A DNA stretch of 19,246 bases from Chloroflexota bacterium (lineage in GTDB: Bacteria > Chloroflexota > Ktedonobacteria > Ktedonobacterales > Ktedonobacteraceae), in contig VBHI01000047.1 of the NCBI GenBank assembly GCA_005881495.1, forward strand, positions 1 through 19,246. Direction: 5' to 3'. Positions within the stretch are counted from its first letter, which is position 1. Each line of letters begins with the position of its first letter. Below the pieces are notes generated by a model. That model was not told the origin of the DNA. It was given only the letters and a program-made list of their open reading frames with translations, and searched no databases. Position numbers and translations under genes: made by a program. Positions 1 to 6,963 of this stretch are shown in pieces.

Positions 1-2
1 GG

Positions 3-125
3 ACGCAGCAACAAATGACCTTGCAGGAGATGCTCGAGGCGCTGCATGATTTCAAGGAAGTCGTGACGTTCAAGCTGACGGGAGGTTGGGTGAGAGATGA
101 GACGAAGCTTCCTGCACAGAAATGA
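3..125 (+). CDS. C-terminal tail of an unidentified protein (5' end outside window)
   Basis: The frame is open from the left edge to a TGA at 123-125 and gives 40 residues, including LEALHDFKEVVTFKLTGGW and ending TKLPAQK. The gene starts outside the window. The tail loosely resembles the C-terminus of IS1634/IS4-type transposases, where a short helix plus a strand rich in V, G and W closes the protein, but this is weak and I do not assign a function. A degraded copy of the same stretch lies at 12683-12775, so this sequence is repeated in the genome. A 9-bp hairpin follows the stop codon. Confidence 0.5.
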   Translation, partial: TQQQMTLQEMLEALHDFKEVVTFKLTGGWVRDETKLPAQK

Positions 126-314
126 GGTGTTTTTAATGAGCCACGAGGAGTTTTGGCTCATTTGACATGTTGGCGACCACGACCGGGCGATCCAAATCCC
201 GAGCAACCAGGGGAGAAGCTCTTTATAAAGCACGTTGTACCCCTCGACACCTCTCCAGAACTGTCCACTTTCTCTCTGGGAGTTCCAGATGAAATTTTCA
301 GGAAAGAGATCTGA
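126..314 (+). pseudogene. Decayed relative of the SEC-C protein at 16758 (CWRPxPGDPNPEQPGE block)
   Basis: The frame of the preceding gene stays open after its stop, with no ATG, and reads GVLAHLTCWRPRPGDPNPEQ at about 147-206. This matches the intact copy near 16830-16890 (GVLVHTTCWRPQPGDPNPEQ) almost residue for residue and at the DNA level. The fragment then diverges (PLDTSPELSTFSLGVPDEIF) and stops at 312-314. It has no SEC-C cysteine cluster, no ATG and no plausible ribosome binding site. The simplest reading is a truncated paralogue or a chimeric remnant. Its own expression is doubtful. Confidence 0.55.
135..162 (+). terminator. Hairpin just after the first gene, weak terminator candidate
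   Basis: Perfect 9-bp inverted repeat AATGAGCCA / TGGCTCATT with a 10-nt loop, beginning 10 nt after the TGA at 123-125. No T-tract follows on the plus strand, so it is not a canonical intrinsic terminator. Part of it aligns with coding sequence of the SEC-C paralogue, so the pairing could be incidental. Confidence 0.3.
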
Positions 315-404
315 ACATTGTCGAGAAAGCATAGGAGGGGAAAATGGTTCCCCTCCCATTCACCAAGCAATCCACTTCAGCGAGAAGCTTGCCCCTGATA
401 AGTA

Positions 405-836
405 CTACCTGGTCAGGGTGGCTTTGAGGTTGATGGGCGTGGCCGCGAGCGCTTTGGATACTGGGCAATTTTCTTTGGCATCCTTCGCCAGCTTCTGGAA
501 GGTCTCTTCGTCTATGCCTGGCACAACGGCCTCGGTCTCCAGGTCGATAGGGTTGATGGCAAAGCCGCCGGGCACTTGATTGAAGTGGACGCGCGCGGTT
601 GTATGCACGCTCGTTGGCGTGAAGCCAGCACTTGCGAGCGCGCTCGACAGCGCCATCGAGTAACAACCGGCGTGCGCCGCACCAATGAGCTCCTCGGGAT
701 TGGTGCCGACTGTCTCATCGCCCATGCGTGATTTAAACGAATAGCTGCCCTCGAAGGCTCCACTCCCCACGCGCATGGTCCCCTTCCCCTGCCGAAGATC
801 CCCTTGCCATTCGGCGTCTGCTGTACGTGTTGGCAT
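405..836 (-). CDS. osmC: OsmC-family peroxiredoxin (organic hydroperoxide detoxification)
   Basis: A 143-residue protein of the usual OsmC/Ohr length. OsmC proteins reduce organic peroxides in the cytoplasm with a pair of cysteines, normally as a homodimer. Both are present: Cys58 in GAAHAGCYSMALS, preceded by GTNPEEL with the conserved Glu, and Cys124 in KENCPVSKAL. The wording of these motifs fits the OsmC branch rather than Ohr. The ATG at 836 is preceded on the minus strand by AAGGAGA at a good distance, which supports this start. The gene stands alone, with non-coding sequence on both sides. A stress-defence role is taken from the family; nothing in the flanks shows its regulator. Confidence 0.93.
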   Translation of the reverse strand: MPTRTADAEWQGDLRQGKGTMRVGSGAFEGSYSFKSRMGDETVGTNPEELIGAAHAGCYSMALSSALASAGFTPTSVHTTARVHFNQVPGGFAINPIDLETEAVVPGIDEETFQKLAKDAKENCPVSKALAATPINLKATLTR

Positions 837-1560
837 ACTTACGTCTCCTTTTCAACACTAATCAATCACCTTCACCACTGAAGGTGTCCTCTTCATGGTC
901 CCTTCTTTCCTCACCAAAGGAACAGGTACATGATGAATCGTAACTCTAAAGCGGGTCAATGTGTACATGTCAGGATTACATGGCTCTCGTCTATTCGATA
1001 CAGGCGGACAGGGGCCTCTCGCTTGTATCAAGCCGATCTCTGACGTTGTACTTCTCCGCTGATATTCTAGCACTTTTTCATGCGCAGTTCTACGAAAATG
1101 CCCCCTTGATACCAAAGGGGAGGCGGCGTCCTTTGGCGTCAGAGCAACTGTGTATCCCAGTTAGCGTAGACATTTTCAAACAGATCAGTGTACTTTTTCC
1201 ACGCTCAGAAGAGAATTCACGTTCATTCAACGCTTATAGTAGATGTTACATGAACTCTTCCCGTTCCTGCACCCCCCATCGGCCAGATCCCCCGCCTCGA
1301 CAATCTCCATCTGCTCACAGGCTTGAGTTCCTGCTGACCCTGCTCGGCAGGTGAGCATGCGATCAATTTGAAAGTGATAGCCAGCGCATTTTCTTGAAAG
1401 GGACGTTCACTGTCTGCCATAACGCTTTCATTCTTCGACTTCCGTAATTGATGCACCTATCTCACCAGGCAGTAGTATCAGAGGACCAAGAAGTTCACAT
1501 CGTGCTCAGGAAGAGGATATCATGACCGCACAGATAAGAAGGAACAAGTATTTGTTGAAG
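837..1560. other. Non-coding stretch, no supported gene
   Basis: About 720 nt between osmC and the VOC gene, with several short overlapping open frames on both strands. None has a convincing ribosome binding site or a recognisable motif. A weak 6-bp pairing (CCCCTT / AAGGGG) occurs near 1100. The stretch should hold the osmC promoter, but I see no convincing -35/-10 pair. It may also contain decayed genes. Confidence 0.4.
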
Positions 1561-1932
1561 CTATGTGCGAACAGGCAGCTGCTGTAATGACCAGCTATTC
1601 CCATCGGGATCGCTAAAATAGACAAATGAACCCCAAGGCATAACTTCGATCTCACTTACTTCAACACCTCGTTTTAGCAGTTCGTCGCGTACTTCTTTCA
1701 CGTCCGATACCACCATTTGAAGACCTTTGACTGATCCCGGCTGCATGGCTGTAATCCCAACCCCAATAACTATCGAGCAGGCGGAACCGGGAGGTGTCAG
1801 CTGGACGAAACGAAGATCATCCCTCACCTTGTAATCATGATCAGCATTAAAGCCGATCTTCTCAGTATAAAAAGCCTTTGCGCGGTCAACGTCCGATACG
1901 GGAACCGCTACTAGTTCCAATTTCATTTGCAT
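1561..1932 (-). CDS. VOC-fold (glyoxalase/dioxygenase superfamily) protein
   Basis: A 123-residue protein with the two beta-alpha-beta-beta-beta halves of the vicinal oxygen chelate fold. The opening LELVAVPVSDVDRAKAFYTE and the closing VYFSDPDGNSWSLQQ (about 104-118) are typical. The superfamily includes metal-dependent lyases, dioxygenases and antibiotic-binding proteins, and the substrate cannot be inferred here. The Glu usually found after DPDGN (DGNxxEL) is replaced by Ser-Leu, so the usual metal site may be incomplete. No Shine-Dalgarno sequence precedes the ATG; a consensus promoter ends 6 nt upstream, pointing to a leaderless transcript. A second in-frame ATG at codon 3 also lacks a ribosome binding site. 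Confidence 0.88.
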   Translation of the reverse strand: MQMKLELVAVPVSDVDRAKAFYTEKIGFNADHDYKVRDDLRFVQLTPPGSACSIVIGVGITAMQPGSVKGLQMVVSDVKEVRDELLKRGVEVSEIEVMPWGSFVYFSDPDGNSWSLQQLPVRT

Positions 1933-2277
1933 ACGGTAATTATACTAAAAGTTAACGTAGAATGTCAATGTGTCAATAGCGGCTGTAGCCAACGCACCCT
2001 TGAAAAAGCTACAAATATGTGGTAGAGTAAGATGTGAAGCGGTTTTAGAGGCTTTTGTACATACCTTGAAGACCTTTTGCTCTTTGCAATGGATAAACGA
2101 GCAACGTGAGACACTCACAGAAGAAAATGACTCCTCATAGGTGAGGAAAACCTGCTTTGAATGCATGAAATCAGCCCCCAAAAACTCCTTCACCGTGCGT
2201 ATATCATTTGATGTTCACTTGATGCGGTTTCTTTTGCTTTTCGCTAAGGAGAGCAGCTGACATCTCGAGGGGGAAGT
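1933..2277. other. Divergent intergenic region between VOC gene and receptor kinase
   Basis: This 345-nt region holds the VOC promoter next to 1932 and the kinase ribosome binding site (GAGGGGG, 2267-2273). A minus-strand open frame of 82 codons crosses it, but it has no ribosome binding site and no motif, and it overlaps the VOC promoter. No clear -35/-10 pair for the kinase gene was found. Confidence 0.5.
1939..1968 (-). promoter_or_regulatory. Consensus sigma70-type promoter of the VOC gene
   Basis: On the minus strand TTGACA (1963-1968) and TATAAT (1939-1944) are both perfect consensus hexamers, with an 18-nt spacer. Only 6 nt separate the -10 box from the ATG, so transcription should begin at or next to the start codon. 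A second TTGACA at 1971-1976 lies too far upstream to pair with this -10. Confidence 0.8.
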
Positions 2278-5200
2278 ATGGCCGATCTCACAGGACGCCA
2301 ACTAGGGAACTACCGCCTCGTTCGTCATCTAGGGCGCGGAGCCTTCGCGGAGGTCTATCTCGGCGAACACTTGTATCTTAAAAGCGAGGCTGCTCTCAAA
2401 GTGCTGCGCACTTCCCCTAGAGACGAAGAAATGGAGCGCTTCCTCAAAGAGGCACAGACACTGGTTGGCTTGAGGCATCCAAACATCGTGCGTGTGCTTG
2501 AATTCGGTGTGGAAGGCGATATCCCCTTTCTAGTCATCGACTATGCACCCGGCGGAACGGCGCGATCCCGTTACCCATTAGGGTCGCGCCTCCCACTCAC
2601 GACGACGGTAGCCTTCGTTAAGCAGATAGCTGCTGCTCTCCAATACGCTCATAACCGTGGTATCATCCACCGCGATGTCAAGCCAGAGAACATCTTGCTG
2701 GACTTAGACCAGCACATCCTGCTCAGCGACTTTGGCCTTGCCTTGTTTGCTCCCTCGCCTGAACTGCTCAGTCTGCAAGAGGGAGCTGGTACCGCGCCGT
2801 ATATGCCGCCTGAACAATTGCAAGGAAAACCCACGTTCACCAGTGATCAGTATTCCCTTGGCATTGTCACCTACGAATGGCTCTGCGGCAAGCGCCCTTT
2901 CGAAGGGCACTTCTGGGCACTTATCGACCAGCATATGCATGTCGCCCCTGCACCCTTACGGCAAATCTACCATGAGCTACCTGCCGCCGTGGAAACCGTG
3001 GTACTTAGAGCACTGGCAAAGGACCCACAGCAGCGCTTTGTGAGCGTGCAAGCTTATGCATTCGCATTAGAACGGGCCAGTCGCGAGAACGCCGTTGCCC
3101 TGGACGTTGACTCCGAGGACACGGCCCCACTCATAGCCGTCTCGCCTTCATCGGAGACCACGCCCAGGGCCAGAACTCATTCACCTTATAGTACACAAGC
3201 CCAGCACCAGGTCTTTCTTATTTCCGCCCCCGCTGACGGAGCCTTCGCGATGCGTCTGCAAGCTGATCTGCAGGAGCGCGGCATCCTCGTCTCCAGTGAT
3301 CATTTAGTTTACGTACCCGGTGCGACCCAGCAAGACACACTGCGACAGGTGGTCCGGGATGCACAGATGGTCCTGGTGGTCGTCTCTCCTCACTCGCGCT
3401 CCTCACGCACGATTAAAGAACGGCTCCGTATCGCCGGCATGTACCAGCGGCATCTGGTGTTCGTCTGGGCAGCAGGCAATGATGTCGCCTCCGTACTCCC
3501 TGAAACCTGGGGTAGAACCGCCATGATTGACCTGGTCGATGCACGCGAGACGCGCTACACGGCTGCACTTGATGAGATTATCGCCTTCCTTAAGGCAGAA
3601 ACACCCATCGGTACTCCTGAGGAGCCAACCCTTCCATTACCACCAGGCGAACCACGCAACCCCTACAAGGGCCTGCGCGCCTTCACCAGGGATGATGCCG
3701 TTGATTTCTTCGGGCGTGACGCGCTCATCGAGGAACTGGCAGGAACCATTGAGTACTTCCTCACAGAAGAAAAACCCACCGCTCCCTCTTCACGCTTACT
3801 CACGGTGATTGGACCGAGTGGCTCGGGCAAGTCGAGTGTGGTGATGGCAGGCTTGCTGCCGGAGCTCCAGAAAAGCGCGCTACCCGGCAGTGAGGCGTGG
3901 GTCTACCTCGACCCCGTCGCGCCGGGGAAGCGTCCTCTTGAGTCCCTCATCCTGGCGTTTGCGCCCCGCTTGCCCGAAAGGAGTTTGCAGGCCATTCGTC
4001 ACGACCTGGAAGACGACTCGGCCCGTGGTCTCCACTTACTTGCCACCCAGCTGGTCAAACGACCGGGAGTCAAAGTCGTGCTCATGATCGACCAGTTTGA
4101 AGAACTATTCATCCAGACCCTGTCAGAGCAGGAGCGCCAGCAGTTCATTGACCTGCTCGTGGCCGCTGCGACAGAGCCTCATGGCCCGCTCATCGTTCTG
4201 TTGACGCTGCGCGCCGACTTCTACGACCGGCCGATGCATTACCTGCAACTGAGCCAACTGATCGAGGCGTATCGCACATCAGTGCTCCCCATGGATCCAC
4301 ACGAGCTGAGAGCGGTCATCGAGCAGCCGGCCGTCTTGCCTGATGTGCAACTGCTCTTCGAGGGCGACCTGGTTGGCGACCTGCTCTTCGAGGCACAGGG
4401 ACAGGCCGGCGCCTTGCCGCTTTTAGAGTTTACGCTCGACCAGCTCTTCCATCAGCGCGATGGCTACTGGCTCACTCGCAAGGCCTACCAGCAGATCGGC
4501 GGAGTGAAGGGCGCTTTGGCAAAGCATGCCGAGTCCACTTATGCATCGTTGCCTTCCGAAGAACACCGCCGCCTGGCACGCGCGTTATTCCTGCGCCTGA
4601 TCGACCCGGGGGTTACCGAGCAAGACACCACGCGTCGTCGCGTTTCCCTGACAGAACTCTCGCTCCCCGATTCTGAGCAAACGAAGATCATGCATGAGGT
4701 CGCCGATACCTTCGTTGCCGCGCGCCTGCTTATGACCAATGAAATGGCGGGAACTACCACCATCGAGGTGAGCCACGAAGCCCTCATCCGCGAATGGACA
4801 CGCCTTGCAGAGTGGCTGAGCGAGGCACGTGAGGATATTCACTTGCAACAAACCATCAGCGAGGATGTTGCGGAGTGGGAGCGGCGCAGCATGCCCAGGG
4901 ACCGGCTGTATCGTGGTTCTCAGCTCAAGGAAGCGAACACATGGGCCAAGCGCAGTGTGCCGAGTCGGCAAGAGGTGGCGTTCCTCCAGGCAAGTACCCG
5001 CCGTCGTGTTCAGTCTGCGCTGAGCGTAGTCATTGTAGTGTTGCTGCTCCTCTCCACAACGGCGGTGACAAGCTGGTTTCTGTTGCAACAGCCAGTCGAT
5101 CCGACAAAGGTGACGACCTCGAACGATAATGGAGCAGGATCCCTCCGCTGGGCTATCATCAAGAGCATGACCATCCGTGGTCCAGGTGCACAAACCCTTG

Positions 5201-5748
5201 CTATCAGCGGAGGCAAGAGTGGGCTTATTGTCCATGTGCTCCCCGGCGTGACCGTTGCTATCTTCGACCTCAGTTTCATAAACAGTGACACCGGCCGGAG
5301 AGCAGTCGGCTTTATTGAAAATGAGGGGACGTTAACGCTCACCAACAGTATCGTGTCGGGAAATAGGTCATCGGATCTTGGTGGCGGCATCTACAATGGA
5401 AGCTTTAACGGCGGCGGCAACCTTACCCTCGTCAACAGCACCGTGTTGAGGAACAGCGCTCAACACGGTGGTGGGATCTACAATGATACGATGAGCAAAC
5501 TCACGCTCATTCACATCACCATTGCTGAGAATGTGGCATCAGGTGAGGGCGGCGGCATCTATGATTATGAAAACAGCGACCACCAGTCCCTTCTTATCTC
5601 GTGCACCATTAGTGGTAACACTGCGCACGACGGGGGTGGCATCTTTATTGATGGCGGCCACTCCGTCGAGACGAGAAACAGCCGTATTACAGGGAACCAT
5701 GCTCCTACCCACCCGGATATTGAGGGGAGAATCATCCAGAGTCAGTGA
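2278..5748 (+). CDS. Membrane receptor-like Ser/Thr kinase + TIR-like + nSTAND1 NTPase + beta-helix fusion
   Basis: An 1156-residue protein, start set by GAGGGGG 4 nt before the ATG. Residues 10-270 form a complete Hanks-type kinase: glycine loop GRGAFAEVYLG (19-29), Lys41, Glu58, HRDVKPEN (131-138), DFG (151-153). Residues 309-440 are TIR-like (VFLISAP, DAQMVLVVVSP). Residues 460-890 form an nSTAND1-type NTPase: NPYKGLRAF, Walker A GPSGSGKSS (512-520), Walker B VVLMIDQFEELF (600-611), VSHEALIREW (831-840). After STRRR a single span follows at 913-936, and positive charge before it puts the N-terminus inside. Residues 945-1156 start with DNGAGSLRWAI and hold four beta-helix rungs ending GGGIYN, GGGIYN, GGGIYD and GGGIF, where relatives usually carry WD40 repeats. 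STAND proteins are signal-switched ATPases; kinase output on other proteins and an outside sensor are inferences. The gene stands alone. Confidence 0.9.
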   Translation: MADLTGRQLGNYRLVRHLGRGAFAEVYLGEHLYLKSEAALKVLRTSPRDEEMERFLKEAQTLVGLRHPNIVRVLEFGVEGDIPFLVIDYAPGGTARSRYPLGSRLPLTTTVAFVKQIAAALQYAHNRGIIHRDVKPENILLDLDQHILLSDFGLALFAPSPELLSLQEGAGTAPYMPPEQLQGKPTFTSDQYSLGIVTYEWLCGKRPFEGHFWALIDQHMHVAPAPLRQIYHELPAAVETVVLRALAKDPQQRFVSVQAYAFALERASRENAVALDVDSEDTAPLIAVSPSSETTPRARTHSPYSTQAQHQVFLISAPADGAFAMRLQADLQERGILVSSDHLVYVPGATQQDTLRQVVRDAQMVLVVVSPHSRSSRTIKERLRIAGMYQRHLVFVWAAGNDVASVLPETWGRTAMIDLVDARETRYTAALDEIIAFLKAETPIGTPEEPTLPLPPGEPRNPYKGLRAFTRDDAVDFFGRDALIEELAGTIEYFLTEEKPTAPSSRLLTVIGPSGSGKSSVVMAGLLPELQKSALPGSEAWVYLDPVAPGKRPLESLILAFAPRLPERSLQAIRHDLEDDSARGLHLLATQLVKRPGVKVVLMIDQFEELFIQTLSEQERQQFIDLLVAAATEPHGPLIVLLTLRADFYDRPMHYLQLSQLIEAYRTSVLPMDPHELRAVIEQPAVLPDVQLLFEGDLVGDLLFEAQGQAGALPLLEFTLDQLFHQRDGYWLTRKAYQQIGGVKGALAKHAESTYASLPSEEHRRLARALFLRLIDPGVTEQDTTRRRVSLTELSLPDSEQTKIMHEVADTFVAARLLMTNEMAGTTTIEVSHEALIREWTRLAEWLSEAREDIHLQQTISEDVAEWERRSMPRDRLYRGSQLKEANTWAKRSVPSRQEVAFLQASTRRRVQSALSVVIVVLLLLSTTAVTSWFLLQQPVDPTKVTTSNDNGAGSLRWAIIKSMTIRGPGAQTLAISGGKSGLIVHVLPGVTVAIFDLSFINSDTGRRAVGFIENEGTLTLTNSIVSGNRSSDLGGGIYNGSFNGGGNLTLVNSTVLRNSAQHGGGIYNDTMSKLTLIHITIAENVASGEGGGIYDYENSDHQSLLISCTISGNTAHDGGGIFIDGGHSVETRNSRITGNHAPTHPDIEGRIIQSQ

Positions 5749-5786
5749 CCGCAGCGTCGAGAAGTCCTCTGCCAGATGGTTCCCTA

Positions 5787-6311
5787 CTACGGGCCTTTGT
5801 GGCAGACGTGGCCTATACAACATTGGCCGACCCCGCCGCACGGACAAGGTGATGATGCAGGAAGTTCTCGTACAAAACCACGATCCCTGCTCAGCTCCTG
5901 TATGTTAAAGAGCCAATACAGCGTGTCAAGCATGTTCCAACTTTCAGCAATCTGCCCGTTATCAATACGATCTATGCTGACTCCCCTCGCTGGTATTTCC
6001 CGGTTGATCTCCCGGTCGATCTCCTGGTCGAGAGGGTGCATCCCAAGCATCAGAGCGGTCTCCCATTGTATGCGAGTTACTACCTGGGAGTCCTGACCTG
6101 TCTGGTTTACAATGTTAAGGTGTATGCGAGAGAAGGATTCAAAATAGTGGACAGCCACTATTTTGAGCGATTCTCGTCCGAGCAAGTCTCCCTGGGGAAT
6201 GTGCACGACATAGTTTTCAACTGTGAGCTGATCTATGATCGACAAATTCTGCTGATTCCACAGTTCATCAAGAAATTTGGCAACGAGGGCTGCATTATCT
6301 TCTCCTGGCAT
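5787..6311 (-). CDS. SnoaL-like / ester-cyclase fold protein with unusual cysteine-rich tail
   Basis: A 174-residue protein. LVAKFLDELWNQQNLSIIDQ, ENYVVHIP and VSIDRIDNGQIAESWNMLD match the SnoaL-like polyketide cyclase/ester cyclase family of NTF2-like folds, usually 130-150 residues. The family includes small-molecule cyclases and many proteins of unknown activity, and no substrate can be read here. The ATG at 6311 follows AAAGGAG with a 6-nt spacer. Two oddities stand out: a 12-bp tandem repeat encodes DQEIDREINREI at 95-106, where relatives carry a short loop, and the last 35 residues leave the fold and contain five cysteines (PCPCGGVGQCC, about 155-165). The tail may be read-through into former non-coding DNA. 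The gene converges on the kinase, with 38 nt between the stops. Confidence 0.78.
   Translation of the reverse strand: MPGEDNAALVAKFLDELWNQQNLSIIDQLTVENYVVHIPQGDLLGRESLKIVAVHYFESFSRIHLNIVNQTGQDSQVVTRIQWETALMLGMHPLDQEIDREINREIPARGVSIDRIDNGQIAESWNMLDTLYWLFNIQELSRDRGFVRELPASSPCPCGGVGQCCIGHVCHKGP
5995..6030 (-). repeat. Three tandem 12-bp units inside the SnoaL-like gene
   Basis: On the plus strand, ATTTCCCGGTTG, ATCTCCCGGTCG and ATCTCCTGGTCG follow each other without gaps. They are in frame and encode D/N-x-E-I units of the protein. This looks like slippage expansion. Confidence 0.75.
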
Positions 6312-6374
6312 AGCATGCTCCTTTTCATTTCGAGAGGGCTCGCTACATATACACGAGCCTATAAACTACCATGT

Positions 6375-6391
6375 GCTTAGCCGCGCTAAGC
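6375..6391. promoter_or_regulatory. Palindrome upstream of the SnoaL-like gene, operator candidate
   Basis: GCTTAGC-CGC-GCTAAGC is a perfect 7-bp inverted repeat with a 3-nt centre, about 65 nt upstream of the ATG at 6311. No T-tract is present. The position suits a dimeric repressor site, but nothing in the window identifies a regulator. Confidence 0.4.
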
Positions 6392-6645
6392 CGCTATCAC
6401 TTGCAGACCTGGCAAGTCGTTGTTGGCCTGCGATCCAATGAGTAAGACGTTAGAAGCAGTAGTTTTTCGTGCACACATTCCTTTCGCTTTGTTCAACACT
6501 GGTACGTATGCTTCTGAATAGGGTCGAAACGAGGTATAGCTTGCCCGTTTGTCCAACTCTCGTTGTGCGTCCAAAGCTTTGGCCTGAAATCCTGAGGAAA
6601 TATTGGTAAACGGACTTCTCAAACCTACGCTTCTACACCTAGACA

Positions 6646-6669
6646 ATATACTCAATGAGTAGAGTATAT
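6646..6669. repeat. Nested inverted repeat ATATACTC / GAGTATAT
   Basis: An 8-bp perfect inverted repeat (6646-6653 and 6662-6669) overlaps a second palindrome ACTCA-A-TGAGT (6650-6660), so two alternative pairings exclude each other. It could be an operator or a structured RNA element; neither neighbouring gene is close enough to decide. Confidence 0.35.
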
Positions 6670-6714
6670 CAGGAAATGAGTCTTTTGACAACTGGCGCGC
6701 CTAGAGCAGCGTGA

Positions 6715-6802
6715 GGGTGTGTGTAGGATTTTTGCATGAAGTACCTGTAGGGGCCATCGTTTCGCTCGGCTACATGTTTTTGCAAAAATCCTACACACAC
6801 CC
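6715..6802. repeat. 88-bp palindromic element with perfect 22-bp arms
   Basis: GGGTGTGTGTAGGATTTTTG (then CA; 6715-6736) is repeated exactly as its reverse complement at 6781-6802. The 44-nt centre contains a further 7-of-8 pairing, ACCTGTAG / CTACATGT, so the whole element can fold as one long stem. No terminator-like T-tract flanks it. CTAGA occurs outside both arms (6701-6705, 6806-6810) but not flush with them, so a target-site duplication is not established. A miniature inverted-repeat element (MITE) or a relic of an insertion sequence is the likeliest identity. Confidence 0.6.
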
Positions 6803-6963
6803 CATCTAGACTAAGATAAGTTCAAGCGCTACCGTCCGATGGAAAACGACTGGTGAAGGCAGGCAGGGAGCGACTTCACGCTCGTTTCGACCGCAAGGGG
6901 AGGTGAAACGGTTGACTGGGATGAACAAAGGCAAAGTCTTCATCAATGGTGGCACCTCTTGCT

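Larger units (their letters stand above)
6312..6963. other. 650-nt intergenic stretch with palindromes, no supported gene
   Basis: The region lies between the start of the SnoaL-like gene and the end of the pentapeptide gene. A 101-codon minus frame (6386-6691) has no ribosome binding site and no recognisable motif, and is composition-driven. The region contains three inverted repeats, listed separately, and is the most structured non-coding part of the window. Confidence 0.5.

Noticed and set aside
959..1456. Overlapping 131-codon plus and 77-codon minus frames
   Set aside because: No ribosome binding site, no motif, and mutual overlap; judged composition-driven.
1945..2193. 82-codon minus frame upstream of the kinase
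   Set aside because: Overlaps the VOC promoter and has no supporting signal.
4585..5235. 216-codon minus frame inside the kinase gene, and similar long antisense frames at 13086-14111 and 11107-11841
   Set aside because: They are antisense to genes with clear domains and show no motif of their own.
6386..6691. 101-codon minus frame
   Set aside because: No motif and no ribosome binding site; it contains the nested palindrome.
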